Assembly: GCA_947453625.1 (NCBI GenBank)
Contig: CANGHK010000005.1
Span: 1-64,000, forward strand
Origin: Burkholderiales bacterium
Lineage (GTDB): Bacteria > Pseudomonadota > Gammaproteobacteria > Burkholderiales > Burkholderiaceae_C
Reading direction: 5' to 3'
DNA: 64,000 bases
Position numbers and translations under genes: made by a program. The notes below the pieces were generated by a model that searched no databases, was not told the origin of the DNA, and was given only the letters and a program-made list of their open reading frames with translations. The stretch's first letter is position 1, and each line of letters opens with the position of its first letter. Shown here one piece after another: positions 52,396 through 63,629 of the stretch.

Positions 52396-52464
52396 CCGGC
52401 TTCGCCGGGCCGCTGGCTGCCGCCCCCCCTGGGGGGGGAGCGCCGAAGGCGCTTCGGGGGGGGG
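52396..52464. repeat. GC-rich intergenic palindrome with poly-C and poly-G tracts
   Basis: Just after the ahcY stop come CCGGC-TTC-GCCGG (52396-52408), a run of seven C (52423-52429), T, eight G, AGCGCC-GAA-GGCGCT (52439-52453) and nine G. The C run can pair with the final G run around the inner hairpin. CCGAAG-GCG-CTTCGG (52443-52457) is a competing fold. It looks like a dispersed intergenic element of this order and could serve as terminator or mRNA end. Confidence 0.55.
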
Positions 52465-52465
52465 C

Positions 52466-53914
<1,449 letters not shown>

Positions 53915-53995
53915 GGTGTGGCTTTCGGAGACAGGTTGCCCGATCAGCTTGACACACAGGTGGGGATTGGTCTCACCCGCGGGACAAGCTGGGGG

Positions 53996-54061
53996 TGAGC
54001 GACGTTGCACAGAAGTGGTTCCGAGCCTGGGGCCAGTGGCTGACCTTGCAACGCTCCTCGG
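53996..54061 (-). ncRNA. SAH riboswitch upstream of ahcY
   Basis: On the minus strand CCGAGGAGCG (54061-54052), then TTGCAAGG, an inner stem-loop, CCCAGGCTCGG and GCAACGTCGCTCA (54008-53996) match the conserved parts of the SAH riboswitch of proteobacteria. GAGCG pairs with CGCTC to close it, and CCGAG can pair with CTCGG. In known cases SAH binding raises ahcY expression. The distance to the ATG leaves room for an expression platform. Confidence 0.88.
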
Positions 54062-54068
54062 AACAGCG

Positions 54069-54097
54069 CTCATTTTAAGCATAGCGGCCAAATCCCC
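54069..54097 (-). promoter_or_regulatory. ahcY promoter element shared with metK
   Basis: Read on the minus strand: GGGGATTTG (54097-54089), then GGCCGCTAT-like spacer, then GCTTAAAATGAG (54080-54069). TAAAAT (54077-54072) is a fitting -10, putting the RNA start about four bases before the riboswitch. The metK upstream region has the same nine bases and ten of the next twelve at almost the same spacing. No -35 hexamer is visible, so an activator or repressor may bind. Confidence 0.55.
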
Positions 54098-54167
54098 GCA
54101 TTCCGCACTGCGATCTGGCGCGTGCGGTCTTGCCGGCTTCGGCCGACGGGTGTGGGAGACTTTGGCG

Positions 54168-55025
54168 ATGCCACCGCCCACCGCCGATTGCCATGACCCC
54201 GCCGCCGCAGGCCCTGCAGCCTGGCCGGCCGCTGGCCGCCTGCGCCCGCTGGCCGACCTGCCGGCATCCCGTCTGGCGGGCTTGCGCGGTGTGCTGACCG
54301 ACATCGACGACACGCTGACCCGCGACGGCGCGATAGAGCCCGTGGCGCTGGCGGCGCTGCAGCGGCTGGCCGACGCCGGCGTGCCGGTGATCGCGATCAC
54401 CGGCCGGCCCGCAGGCTGGAGCGAGCCGTTTGCGCTGGCCTGGCCGGTGGCCGCGATCGTCGCCGAGAACGGCGCGGTACTGCTGCGCCGGCGCGGCACG
54501 GGGCTGGCCATCGACTTCGTGGCCGACGCCGCCGCCCGGGCCGACAACGCCCGCCGCCTGCAGGCCTGCGCCCGGGACTTGCTGGCCGGTGTGCCGGGTG
54601 CGCGGCTGGCGCGCGACAGCGCCGGCCGGCTGACCGACATCGCGGTCGACCACAGCGAATTCACCCAGTTGGCGCCAGCGCGCATCGCCGAGGTGGTGGC
54701 GCTGATGCGCGAGCACGGCCTGACGGCCACCGTCAGCTCTATCCATGTCAACGGCTGGATCGGGCCGCACGACAAGTGGACCGGCGCCCATTGGGCGGTG
54801 ACCCAGGCGCTGGGCTGCACCTTCGACGCCGACGACTGGGTCTACCTGGGCGATTCGACCAACGACCAGCTGATGTTCGAGCGCCTGCCGCTGACCGTGG
54901 GCGTGGCCAACATCGCGCGCTTCGTGCCGCAGCTGCGCTGGCTGCCGGGTTTCGTCACGCCCGGCGAACGCGGCGCCGGCTTTGCCGAACTGGCCGACGC
55001 GCTGCTGGCCGCGCGCGCCGCATGA
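54168..55025 (+). CDS. HAD-superfamily (IIB) sugar-phosphatase-like hydrolase
   Basis: A 285-residue HAD protein of the Cof/mannosyl-phosphoglycerate phosphatase type: motif [15 protein letters not shown] (nucleophile Asp), motif [25 protein letters not shown], Lys in [11 protein letters not shown] and motif [18 protein letters not shown]. About 40 residues precede motif I. It would remove phosphate from a sugar phosphate or similar. The substrate is unknown. The stop overlaps the transporter ATG by four bases. Confidence 0.87.
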   Translation: MPPPTADCHDPAAAGPAAWPAAGRLRPLADLPASRLAGLRGVLTDIDDTLTRDGAIEPVALAALQRLADAGVPVIAITGRPAGWSEPFALAWPVAAIVAENGAVLLRRRGTGLAIDFVADAAARADNARRLQACARDLLAGVPGARLARDSAGRLTDIAVDHSEFTQLAPARIAEVVALMREHGLTATVSSIHVNGWIGPHDKWTGAHWAVTQALGCTFDADDWVYLGDSTNDQLMFERLPLTVGVANIARFVPQLRWLPGFVTPGERGAGFAELADALLAARAA

Positions 55026-56233
55026 GCGCCGCCTCGGCCGACCTGTCACGCCGCGACGTGCTGCGCCAGGCGCTGGCCTTGTCGCTGGGCGCGGCGGTGT
55101 CGCTGGGTCTGGCGCGCTTTGCCTATGCGCTGCTGCTGGGGCCCATGCGCGCCGACCTGGGCTGGAGCTACCTCACCGCCGGTGCGATGAACACCGGCAA
55201 CGCCGCCGGCTACCTGCTGGGCGCCTTGCTGATGCCGCGGGCGATCGCTCGCTTCGGGCCGCGCGCCGCGCTGGTGGGCGGCGGCCTGGCCACCGCCCTG
55301 TTGCTGGCGCTGCACGGGGCGGTCGGCAGCGACACCGGGTTGGCGCTGCTGCGTCTGCTGTCGGGCGCAGCCAGCGCGGCCACCTTCGTCGCCGGTGGCT
55401 TGTTGGCCGCCCGCCTGGGCAGCCTGGCCGCCGGGCAGGTCGCGCCCGGGCTGGTGCTGGGGCTGTACTACGGCGGCACCGGGCTGGGCATCGTGGTGTC
55501 GGCGCTGCTGGTGCCGGCCTGTCTCGGGCTGGGCGGCGGATCGCTGCGCGACTGGCAGCCGGCCTGGATCGCGCTGGGTGCCGTGGCCTTGGGGATGACC
55601 TGGTTGATGCGCCGGGTGATAGGCGCAGGCACCGGCGCCGACGCGCCCATGGTCGCCGGTGCCGCGGTCACCCGCGAGCCCGTTCCCTGGTCGCGCCTGG
55701 GGTTTGCGCTGGCCGGCTACTGTTGCTTCGGCCTGGGCTACATCGGCTACATGACCTTCATCGTCACGCTGCTGCGCGAGCAACAGCTGGGCAGCGCGGT
55801 GATCACCGCCTTCTACGTCACGCTGGGGCTGGGCGTGGTGGCCTCGTCCTGGCTGTGGGCCGGCCTGCTGCAGCGCTGGCGCGGCGGCGGGTCCATGGCC
55901 TTGCTCAACGCGCTGCTGGCGCTGGCCACCGCGCTGCCGGTGCTCAGCGCCGCCCCGGTGGCGGTGTTCGCCTCGGGCGCGCTGTTCGGCGCGGTCTTCC
56001 TGTCGGTGGTGGCGTCGACCACCGCGCTGGTGCGCCACAACCTGCCCAGCGCCGCCTGGCCGGGTGGCATCACGGGCTTCACCATCGTCTTCGCGCTCGG
56101 CCAGATCGCCGGCCCCAGCGCGGTCGGCCTGATCGCCGACGGGCCGGGCGGGCTGGCACGCGGCCTGGCGGCGAGCGCCGTGATGCTGGCGCTGGGGGCC
56201 TTGCTGGCGACACGCCAGCGCCCGCTGGGCTGA
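55022..56233 (+). CDS. MFS transporter, YbfB/YjiJ family
   Basis: A 403-residue major facilitator with 12 likely helices. LGLARFAYALLLGPMRADLG is the family opening, followed by NTGNAAGYLLGALLMPRAI, GLYYGGTGLGIVVSALLVP and GYIGYMTFIVTLLREQ. Family members are uncharacterised exporters or importers of small molecules. It is translationally coupled to the HAD phosphatase gene, which might dephosphorylate its cargo. This is an inference. Confidence 0.88.
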   Translation: MSAASADLSRRDVLRQALALSLGAAVSLGLARFAYALLLGPMRADLGWSYLTAGAMNTGNAAGYLLGALLMPRAIARFGPRAALVGGGLATALLLALHGAVGSDTGLALLRLLSGAASAATFVAGGLLAARLGSLAAGQVAPGLVLGLYYGGTGLGIVVSALLVPACLGLGGGSLRDWQPAWIALGAVALGMTWLMRRVIGAGTGADAPMVAGAAVTREPVPWSRLGFALAGYCCFGLGYIGYMTFIVTLLREQQLGSAVITAFYVTLGLGVVASSWLWAGLLQRWRGGGSMALLNALLALATALPVLSAAPVAVFASGALFGAVFLSVVASTTALVRHNLPSAAWPGGITGFTIVFALGQIAGPSAVGLIADGPGGLARGLAASAVMLALGALLATRQRPLG

Positions 56234-56282
56234 CGCGCTGGCGTATCCTGACCGGCGTCGTCGAATTCCAGGGATGCCGTCC

Positions 56283-57764
56283 ATGATCAAACGCCTGCTG
56301 CTGGGCCTGCTCGCGCTATTGCTGCTGCTGGTCGCGGCGCTGACCATCAACACCTTGCGCCAGGGCTCTAAGCAGCTGCAGGTGCCGGCGCTGGCGCCGC
56401 TGGCCGTCGACGGCGCGGCGGTGGCCGACTCTCTGGCGGTGGCGGTGCGCGCCAGGTCCGTCACCGGCCTGCTCGACCCGCGCGGGGTGGTGGCCGAATA
56501 CGACGCGCTGCAGACCCATCTGCAAGCGCGCTACCCGCAGGCGCATGCTGCACTGGAGCTTGAACGGGTGGGCGGGCAAAGCCTGCTCTACACCTGGCGC
56601 GGCAGCGACCCTCGAGCCAAGCCGATTGCGCTGCTGGCCCACCAGGACGTGGTGCCGGTGGCGCCCGGCACCGAGTCGCTGTGGCGCAAGCCGCCGTTTT
56701 CCGGACTGATCGAAGACGGTTTCGTCTGGGGCCGCGGCACGCTGGACAACAAGAGCAACCTGATCGCCCAGCTGGAGGCGGTGGAGATGCTCATCAAATC
56801 GGGCTTCAAGCCCCGGCGCACCGTCTACCTGGTGTTCGGCCACGACGAGGAGGTGGGCGGGCGTGAGGGCGCGCTGGCGGTGGCCGGCCTGCTCAAGCAG
56901 CGCGGCGTGCAACTGGACTTCGTGCTCGACGAGGGCATGATCGTCACCCAGGGCATCCTCCCCGGCGTCAAGGCGCCGCTGGCGCTGATCGGGCTGGCCG
57001 AGAAGGGCGGCATGTCGCTGCGCCTGACGGCCAAGACCGCGCCCGGCCACTCGGCTATGCCGCCCACCGCGGTCGGCGCCAGCGCCATCGGCATGTTGGC
57101 TGGTGCGCTGACCAGGCTAGACCAGCATCCGGTGCCGGGCGGCATCCGCGGCGTTGCCGGCGAAATGTTCGCGGCGGTCGCGCCCGAGCTGCCCTTCGCC
57201 CAGCGCCTGCCGATGTCCAACCTGTGGCTGCTGCGCCCGGTGGTCGAGGGCCTGTTGAGCCAGGGTGCGGCCACCAATGCCATGCTGCGCACGACCACCG
57301 CGATGACGGTCTTGAACGCCGGCAACAAGGAAAACGTGCTGCCCGGCCAGGCCGAGGCGGTGGTCAATTTCCGGCTGCTGCCAGGGGATTCGTCGGCGGC
57401 GGTGATCGCCCATGTGCGGCAGGTGATCAACGACGACCGCATCACGATCAAGCCGCTGAGCCCACCGGCCGAGGCCTCGCGCATCTCGTCGGCCAGCGCG
57501 CCAGCCTACCAGCTGGTCGAACGCACGGTGCGCGAGGTCTTTCCGGATGCGCTGGTGGCGCCCGGGCTGGTGATCGTCGGTACCGATTCGCGCCATTTCG
57601 AGGCCGTCGCCGACCAGGTCTACCGCTTCATGCCCATCCGTTTCACGCCCGACGACCTGCCGCGGCTGCATGGCACCGACGAGCGCATCGCGATCACCCA
57701 GCTGGTCGACATGGTGCGCTTCTACCACCGGCTGCTGGCGCAGGGCGCTGGGGCGGGTCGCTGA
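56283..57764 (+). CDS. membrane-anchored M20 peptidase, PM20D1-like
   Basis: A 493-residue M20 enzyme with an N-terminal membrane helix (IKRLLLGLLALLLLLVAALT) that probably anchors it outside the cytoplasm. Metal site: LLAHQDVVPVAPG (His), GRGTLDNKSNLIA (Asp), FGHDEEVGG (Glu pair). A large lid domain lies around 245-380 (TAKTAPGHSAMPPTAVGAS). The layout matches carboxypeptidase S/PM20D1, acting on peptides or N-acyl amino acids. The first ATG three codons upstream is a possible start, but AGGG spacing favours this one. Confidence 0.87.
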   Translation: MIKRLLLGLLALLLLLVAALTINTLRQGSKQLQVPALAPLAVDGAAVADSLAVAVRARSVTGLLDPRGVVAEYDALQTHLQARYPQAHAALELERVGGQSLLYTWRGSDPRAKPIALLAHQDVVPVAPGTESLWRKPPFSGLIEDGFVWGRGTLDNKSNLIAQLEAVEMLIKSGFKPRRTVYLVFGHDEEVGGREGALAVAGLLKQRGVQLDFVLDEGMIVTQGILPGVKAPLALIGLAEKGGMSLRLTAKTAPGHSAMPPTAVGASAIGMLAGALTRLDQHPVPGGIRGVAGEMFAAVAPELPFAQRLPMSNLWLLRPVVEGLLSQGAATNAMLRTTTAMTVLNAGNKENVLPGQAEAVVNFRLLPGDSSAAVIAHVRQVINDDRITIKPLSPPAEASRISSASAPAYQLVERTVREVFPDALVAPGLVIVGTDSRHFEAVADQVYRFMPIRFTPDDLPRLHGTDERIAITQLVDMVRFYHRLLAQGAGAGR

Positions 57765-57893
57765 CCTCGTCGGCCAGCGCTGGCGCACAGCCGCGGTCCG
57801 GCGGCGGATGGCCAGGCGCAATGGGTCGCCAGGTCTGGCCCAGGCCGGGCCGCGCGACAATTGCGGGCTGTCGAACCCCAGAGCTGACCTGCC

Positions 57894-59111
57894 ATGACCT
57901 TGATCGGAACCCCGCTGTCGCCCCAAGCCACCCGCGTGATGCTGCTGGGCAGCGGCGAACTCGGCAAGGAGGTGTTGATCGCGCTGCAGCGCCTGGGCGT
58001 CGAGACCATCGCGGTCGACCGCTACGACCACGCGCCCGGCCAGCAGGTGGCGCACCATGCGCGCACGGTCACGATGAGCGACCCGGTGGCGCTGCGCGCG
58101 CTGATCGAGGCCGAGCGCCCTGACCTGGTGGTGCCCGAGATCGAGGCCATCGCGACGAGTGTCCTCGAAGCGCTGGAGGCGGAAGGGCTGGTGCGGGTGA
58201 TCCCCACCGCCCGCGCCGCCAGGCTGACGATGGACCGCGAGGGCATACGCCGCCTGGCCGCCGAGACCCTGGGTCTGCAGACCAGCCCCTACCGGTTCTG
58301 CGACTCGCTGGCCGAATTGCAGGCGGCGATCGCCGGTGTCGGGGGCCAGCCCGGCATAGGCTATCCCTGCGTCGTCAAGCCGGTGATGAGCAGTTCGGGC
58401 AAGGGCCAGAGCAAGATCGATTCACCCCAGGACGTGCAGGCCGCCTGGGACCACGCGATGGCCGGCGGGCGGGTCGGCCCGGGCCGGGTGATCGTCGAGG
58501 GCTTCATCGCCTTCGACTACGAGATCACCCTGCTGACGGTGCGCGCGCTGGGTGAGGATGGCCAGGTCGAGACGCAGTTCTGTGCGCCTATCGGCCATGT
58601 GCAGGTCAGTGGCGACTATGTCGAGAGCTGGCAGCCGCACGCGATGCACCCGGCCGCGCTGGCGCGTTCGCGCCAGATCGCCAAGGCGGTGACCGACGAT
58701 CTGGGCGGCCAGGGCTTGTTTGGCGTCGAGTTGTTCGTCAAGGGCGAGCAGGTGTGGTTTTCCGAGGTCAGCCCGCGCCCGCACGACACCGGCATGGTGA
58801 CGATGATCACCCAGTGGCAGAACGAGTTCGAGTTGCATGCCCGGGCCATCCTCGGCCTGCCGGTGGACACCGCGCTGAAGAGCCCGGGCGCCAGCGCGGT
58901 GATCTACGGCGGGGTGGATGCGGTGGGTCTGGTTTTCGACGGCGTCGACGCCGCGCTGCGGGTGCCCAACAGCGAGATCCGGCTGTTCGGCAAGCCCGAG
59001 AGCTTCGTCAAGCGCCGCATGGGCGTGGCGCTGGTGCATGACGCGGAGGTGGAACAGGCGCGGGTGCGGGCGAAGTTGGCGGCGTCGCTGGTCAGGCCGC
59101 GGGTGGCTTGA
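57894..59111 (+). CDS. purT: formate-dependent glycinamide ribonucleotide transformylase
   Basis: A 405-residue ATP-grasp enzyme that makes formyl-GAR from GAR, formate and ATP in purine synthesis. [43 protein letters not shown] (ATP loop), [17 protein letters not shown], and [15 protein letters not shown] are diagnostic. GACAAT about 30 bases upstream resembles a -10. Convergent with metK across a 277-base hairpin-rich gap. Confidence 0.96.
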   Translation: MTLIGTPLSPQATRVMLLGSGELGKEVLIALQRLGVETIAVDRYDHAPGQQVAHHARTVTMSDPVALRALIEAERPDLVVPEIEAIATSVLEALEAEGLVRVIPTARAARLTMDREGIRRLAAETLGLQTSPYRFCDSLAELQAAIAGVGGQPGIGYPCVVKPVMSSSGKGQSKIDSPQDVQAAWDHAMAGGRVGPGRVIVEGFIAFDYEITLLTVRALGEDGQVETQFCAPIGHVQVSGDYVESWQPHAMHPAALARSRQIAKAVTDDLGGQGLFGVELFVKGEQVWFSEVSPRPHDTGMVTMITQWQNEFELHARAILGLPVDTALKSPGASAVIYGGVDAVGLVFDGVDAALRVPNSEIRLFGKPESFVKRRMGVALVHDAEVEQARVRAKLAASLVRPRVA

Positions 59112-59120
59112 CGTGAAAAT

Positions 59121-59388
59121 GGCGGCTTGCGCCGCCCTTGAAGGCCGAAGATTGATCAGCGGCTTCGCCGAATATTGCGTTGGCAGTGGCCGACCCTGCC
59201 GGGTCTTAACTTCGCTGGCGCGAAGTCAGCCGCTTCCAGCGAACCGACAGACCGCGCGCTTGGCGCGCGGCGGCCTTACAGCCCGGTTGCCGCTTTGCGG
59301 CGCAGACCGGCCCTCGGGCCTTCACATCGCTGGCGCGATGTAATCCTTCGCCGCGAGTCGGCTGTGCCGCCTTCGGCGGCCGCTGGCC

Positions 59389-59400
<12 letters not shown>
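59121..59400. repeat. array of perfect mini-hairpins with an imperfect 115-base tandem repeat
   Basis: About ten short perfect stems with loops beginning in T fill this gap, for example GGCGGC-TTGC-GCCGCC (59121-59136), GACCC-TGCC-GGGTC (59192-59205), ACTTCGC-TGGC-GCGAAGT (59209-59226), CCGCGCGC-TTG-GCGCGCGG (59252-59270), GCCGC-TTT-GCGGC (59289-59301), ACATCGC-TGGC-GCGATGT (59324-59341), GCCGCC-TTC-GGCGGC (59366-59380) and GCTGGCC-TTACA-GGCCAGC (59382-59400). TCGCTGGCGCGA recurs at 59212 and 59327, and GGCCTTACAG at 59272 and 59385, so the second unit repeats the first and includes the last codons of metK. The last loop holds the metK stop codon. Confidence 0.7.
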
Positions 59401-60570
<1,170 letters not shown>

Positions 60571-60970
60571 AGTGGGGCTCCAGTCGGTTTGAGGTCGGGC
60601 GGTTCGCCTTGGTCTCTCCGGGAGCTTGCGGCGAACGCTTTAGCGGTTCTGGGTCATCACCATCACTGGTGATGCGTGCCTTCGGATCGGGCCGGCGGCT
60701 GCCTGCCTGTCACTTTCTGGTCCGTCGCCCCGCAAGTTGTTCTTTAACTCGGCGATGCCTTATCTTAAGCGGTGACGCAAATCCCCGGATCGGGGGAGCT
60801 GCCCACCAAGGCCCTCTGGTTTGCGCAGGGTCACACGAGCCGTTTGCGCGCGCCGCGGCCGTCGAGCCGCAGCCGCTGCGTGGGTTTCAGAACGGCTGTG
60901 ACCGGGCGTCGGACCGAGCCGCAGGTGCCGGACAATCTGCAGCCATCCTGGCTTGCCCTGTCCGTCGCCC
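60571..60970. promoter_or_regulatory. 400-base divergent region, metK leader and acyltransferase promoter
   Basis: The metK side contains, read on the minus strand, the element shared with ahcY (60786-60759), a hairpin CATCACC-AGTGAT-GGTGATG (60674-60655), and a longer hairpin GTTCGCC-N21-GGCGAAC (60636-60602) whose loop has its own CTC/GAG pairing. About 20 bases separate it from the SD. The other side has GACAAT near 60935 as a possible -10 for the acyltransferase gene. No known SAM riboswitch class could be recognised by eye, and no gene is seen in the gap. Confidence 0.5.
60759..60786 (-). promoter_or_regulatory. metK promoter element shared with ahcY
   Basis: On the minus strand GGGGATTTG (60786-60778), then seven bases, then GCTTAAGATAAG (60770-60759). 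The first nine bases are identical to the ahcY element, and ten of the last twelve match. TAAGAT (60767-60762) fits a -10. CTTA-AGA-TAAG is also a small inverted repeat. The pair of sites suggests common control of SAM and SAH metabolism. Confidence 0.55.
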
Positions 60971-61852
60971 GTGATCACCTCCTTCTTCCGTTTCCTCGCT
61001 CGTGTCCCCTTGCCGGTGATGCATGCGCTCGGCGCCGCCCTGGGCTGGTTGGCCTGGCTGGGGTCCAGAAACTTTCGCGCGCGCATGTCTGCCAACGTTG
61101 CCCGGGCTGGCCTGCCGCCGGCGGCGGCACGGGCCTCGATCGCGCACAGTGGCCGCATGGCGGCTGAACTGCCCTACCTCTGGCTGCGGGCGCAGGACTC
61201 GCCGCTGGACGAACGCGTGCAGTGGCGGGGCCGCGAACTGGTCGACGCCGCCCTGGCGCGTGGCAAGGGCCTGATCATCGTCACGCCGCACCTGGGCGCC
61301 TTCGAGGCCATTGCCCAGTCCTACGCCGAGCAATGGGGCCGCACACATCCCATGACGGCGCTGTACCGCCCGGCGCGCAAGCCCTGGCTGGCCGAACTGG
61401 TGGCGGGATCGCGCGCCCGCCCCGGCCTGCTCACCGCGCCGGCCAATCTGGCGGGTGTGCGGCTCATGATCCGCAGCCTCAAGCAGGGTGACTGCGTCGG
61501 CTTGCTGCCCGACCAGGTGCCGCCCGAAGGGCAGGGCGTGTGGGCACCCTGGTTCGGCCAGCCAGCCTACACCATGACGCTGCTGGCTCGCCTGATTCAG
61601 CAGACCGGGTGCACCTGGCTGGCCGTGTGGTGCGAGCGCCTGCCTGGCGGGCTTTACCTGATCCGTGCCGCCGAGCCCCCAGCCGCCTTGCCCGCCGGTG
61701 GCGACGCTGCAGCATGCGCCGCGGTGATCAACCAGGCGATGGAGCAACTCATCTTGCAGGCGCCCGGCCAATACCTCTGGTCTTACCAACGCTACAAGCA
61801 GCCCAGACCGGCGGGCACCGTCCCTGCGACTGCAGCGAAGGGCAAGGCCTGA
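60971..61852 (+). CDS. lipid A acyltransferase, LpxL/HtrB family, first copy
   Basis: A 293-residue inner-membrane enzyme that adds a secondary acyl chain to lipid A. LGAALGWLAWLGSRNFRARM anchors it, and the catalytic HX4E motif is VTPHLGAFEAIAQ. LYRPARKPWL, GLLPDQVPPEGQGVW and a C-terminal YLWSYQRYKQP follow. Start: GTG at 60971 is preferred, with no SD. A TTG six codons upstream is possible. The TGA overlaps the next ATG by one base, so the pair is co-translated. Confidence 0.92.
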   Translation: MITSFFRFLARVPLPVMHALGAALGWLAWLGSRNFRARMSANVARAGLPPAAARASIAHSGRMAAELPYLWLRAQDSPLDERVQWRGRELVDAALARGKGLIIVTPHLGAFEAIAQSYAEQWGRTHPMTALYRPARKPWLAELVAGSRARPGLLTAPANLAGVRLMIRSLKQGDCVGLLPDQVPPEGQGVWAPWFGQPAYTMTLLARLIQQTGCTWLAVWCERLPGGLYLIRAAEPPAALPAGGDAAACAAVINQAMEQLILQAPGQYLWSYQRYKQPRPAGTVPATAAKGKA

Positions 61853-62724
61853 TGGCCCGCGTCGTGCTCGCTCTGCTGTGGTTGCTGCACTGGCTACCGC
61901 TGACCGCGCTGGCCGCGCTCGGCCGCGGACTGGGTGAACTGCTGTGGCAGGTCGGCAAGAAACGCCGGCGCATCGCCATTCGCAATCTCGAACTGTGTCT
62001 GCCCGAACTCCGCGATGACGCGCGCGAACTGCTCGCACGGAGCCACTTTCGCTGGCTGGCGCGCAGTCTGATCGAGCGCGGCCTGCTCTGGTATGCCTCC
62101 CCGGCGCGGCTGAAGACGCTGATCCATGTCGAGGGCGATGTCGGTTTTGCCGAGCGCAGCGACAAGCCGGTGATGTGGCTGGTGCCGCATTTCGTCGCGC
62201 TGGACGTGGCCGGCGTGGCCACCCAGTTGTTCCAGGGCAGGACCGTGGCCTCGATCTACCAGGCCCAGAGCAACAAGGTGTTCGACGAGGCAATGCGCCG
62301 CGGCCGGCTGCGCTTCGGCTTGGGACAGGTCTTCGCGCGCAGCGAGCGCGCCCTGCCGCTGGTGCGCGCGATCCGGCGCGGCGCGGTCTTCTTCAACCTG
62401 CCCGACATGGATTTCGGCGCCCGCGATGCCGCTTTCGTGCCGTTTTTCGGCGTGCCGGCGGCCACGCTGCTGGCGCCCGCGCGCATGGCCCGCTCGCTGG
62501 GCATGATGGTGCAGCCGGTGGTGGGCGAGATCCTGCCCGGGGGCCAGGGCTACCGGGTGCGTTTCCTGCCGCCCTGGGATGACTTCCCGGGCGACGACGA
62601 TATCGCGGCCGCGACCCGGATGAACCGCTGGATAGCCGACGAGATCGCCCGCAACCCGGCGCAGTACCTTTGGGTGCACAAGCGCTTCAAGACCCGGCCC
62701 GAGGGCGAGCCCGGCTTTTATTGA
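61852..62724 (+). CDS. lipid A acyltransferase, LpxL/HtrB family, second copy
   Basis: A 290-residue relative of the preceding protein with HX4D in LVPHFVALDVAGVA, an N-terminal membrane segment VVLALLWLLHWLPLTALAAL, FFNLPDMDFGARDAAFVPFF and a C-terminal YLWVHKRFKTRPEG. Two tandem copies usually add different acyl chains (LpxL-like and LpxM-like). From sequence alone the order of action is not clear. dapF follows with its own promoter. Confidence 0.92.
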   Translation: MARVVLALLWLLHWLPLTALAALGRGLGELLWQVGKKRRRIAIRNLELCLPELRDDARELLARSHFRWLARSLIERGLLWYASPARLKTLIHVEGDVGFAERSDKPVMWLVPHFVALDVAGVATQLFQGRTVASIYQAQSNKVFDEAMRRGRLRFGLGQVFARSERALPLVRAIRRGAVFFNLPDMDFGARDAAFVPFFGVPAATLLAPARMARSLGMMVQPVVGEILPGGQGYRVRFLPPWDDFPGDDDIAAATRMNRWIADEIARNPAQYLWVHKRFKTRPEGEPGFY

Positions 62725-62760
62725 GTGCGCAGGGGTTGGCGGTCGGCCATGCCGCCGCCC

Positions 62761-62766
62761 GATAAT
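62761..62766 (+). promoter_or_regulatory. dapF -10 box, leaderless start likely
   Basis: GATAAT ends only eight bases before the dapF ATG at 62775, and there is no Shine-Dalgarno site between them. TTGGCG lies 19 bases upstream. If this box is used, the RNA begins at or next to the start codon. Confidence 0.4.
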
Positions 62767-62774
62767 CACCGCGT

Positions 62775-63629
62775 ATGAGATTGAAGTTCACCAAGATGCA
62801 GGGCGCCGGCAACGACTTCGTCGTGATCGACGCCACCCGGGCGCCGGTCGATCTGTCGATTGAGCAACTCAGGCGCCTGGGCGACCGTCGCTTTGGCGTG
62901 GGCGCCGACCAGATCCTGCTGGTCGAACCCGCGCGCAGCGAGGGAGTCGACTTTCGCTACCGCATCTTCAACAACACCGGCGACGAGGTCGAGCATTGCG
63001 GCAACGGCGCGCGCTGCTTCGTCCGCTTCCTGCACGACCATGGCCTGTCGACCCAACGCGTGGTGCGGGTCGAGACGGTCAACAACCGGCTGTCGCTGCA
63101 CCTGCAGGACGACGGCCGCGTCACGGTGGACATGAACCGGCCGATCTTCGACCTGGCTCGCGTGCCCTTCGATGCCAGCGATCTGGCCGCGCGTGCCGAA
63201 GCCGGTTTCGCGCTCTGGCCGTTGGACGTGGGCGAGGGCCGGCGGGTGGAGGTGGCGGTGTTGTCGATGGGCAACCCGCATGCGGTGCACCGGGTGGCCG
63301 ACGTGCGCGAGGCGCCGGTGGCCGAGCTGGGACCGCGGGTCGAGCAGCACGGCCGTTTTGCGCGCAAGGTCAACGCCGGTTTCATGCAGGTGCTCACGCG
63401 CGGTCAGATCGCGCTGCGGGTCTACGAGCGTGACGCCGGCGAGACCCTGGCCTGCGGCACCGGGGCTTGCGCCGCGGTGGTGGCCGGCATCCGCCTGGGC
63501 TGGCTGGACCGGCGGGTCGACGTGCAGGCCCGCGGGGGCCTGCTGACGGTCGAATGGCCTGACGACGAAGGTTCGGTGCTGTTGACCGGGCCTGCCGAGA
63601 CGGTATTTGAAGGGGAGATCGAGCTGTGA
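62775..63629 (+). CDS. dapF: diaminopimelate epimerase
   Basis: A 284-residue enzyme that turns LL- into meso-diaminopimelate for peptidoglycan and lysine. [37 protein letters not shown] (first catalytic Cys), [13 protein letters not shown] and [20 protein letters not shown] (second catalytic Cys) are diagnostic. The stop overlaps the following GTG by four bases. Confidence 0.97.
   Translation: MRLKFTKMQGAGNDFVVIDATRAPVDLSIEQLRRLGDRRFGVGADQILLVEPARSEGVDFRYRIFNNTGDEVEHCGNGARCFVRFLHDHGLSTQRVVRVETVNNRLSLHLQDDGRVTVDMNRPIFDLARVPFDASDLAARAEAGFALWPLDVGEGRRVEVAVLSMGNPHAVHRVADVREAPVAELGPRVEQHGRFARKVNAGFMQVLTRGQIALRVYERDAGETLACGTGACAAVVAGIRLGWLDRRVDVQARGGLLTVEWPDDEGSVLLTGPAETVFEGEIEL

Noticed and set aside
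53915-54820. Extension of ahcY upstream to 54820
   Set aside because: It crosses the SAH riboswitch and the HAD gene; the conserved protein begins at 53914.
60571-60755. Known SAM-I or SAM-II riboswitch in the metK leader
   Set aside because: A GCTAAA stretch recalls SAM-II, but the rest of that class and its pseudoknot could not be matched, so no class was assigned.
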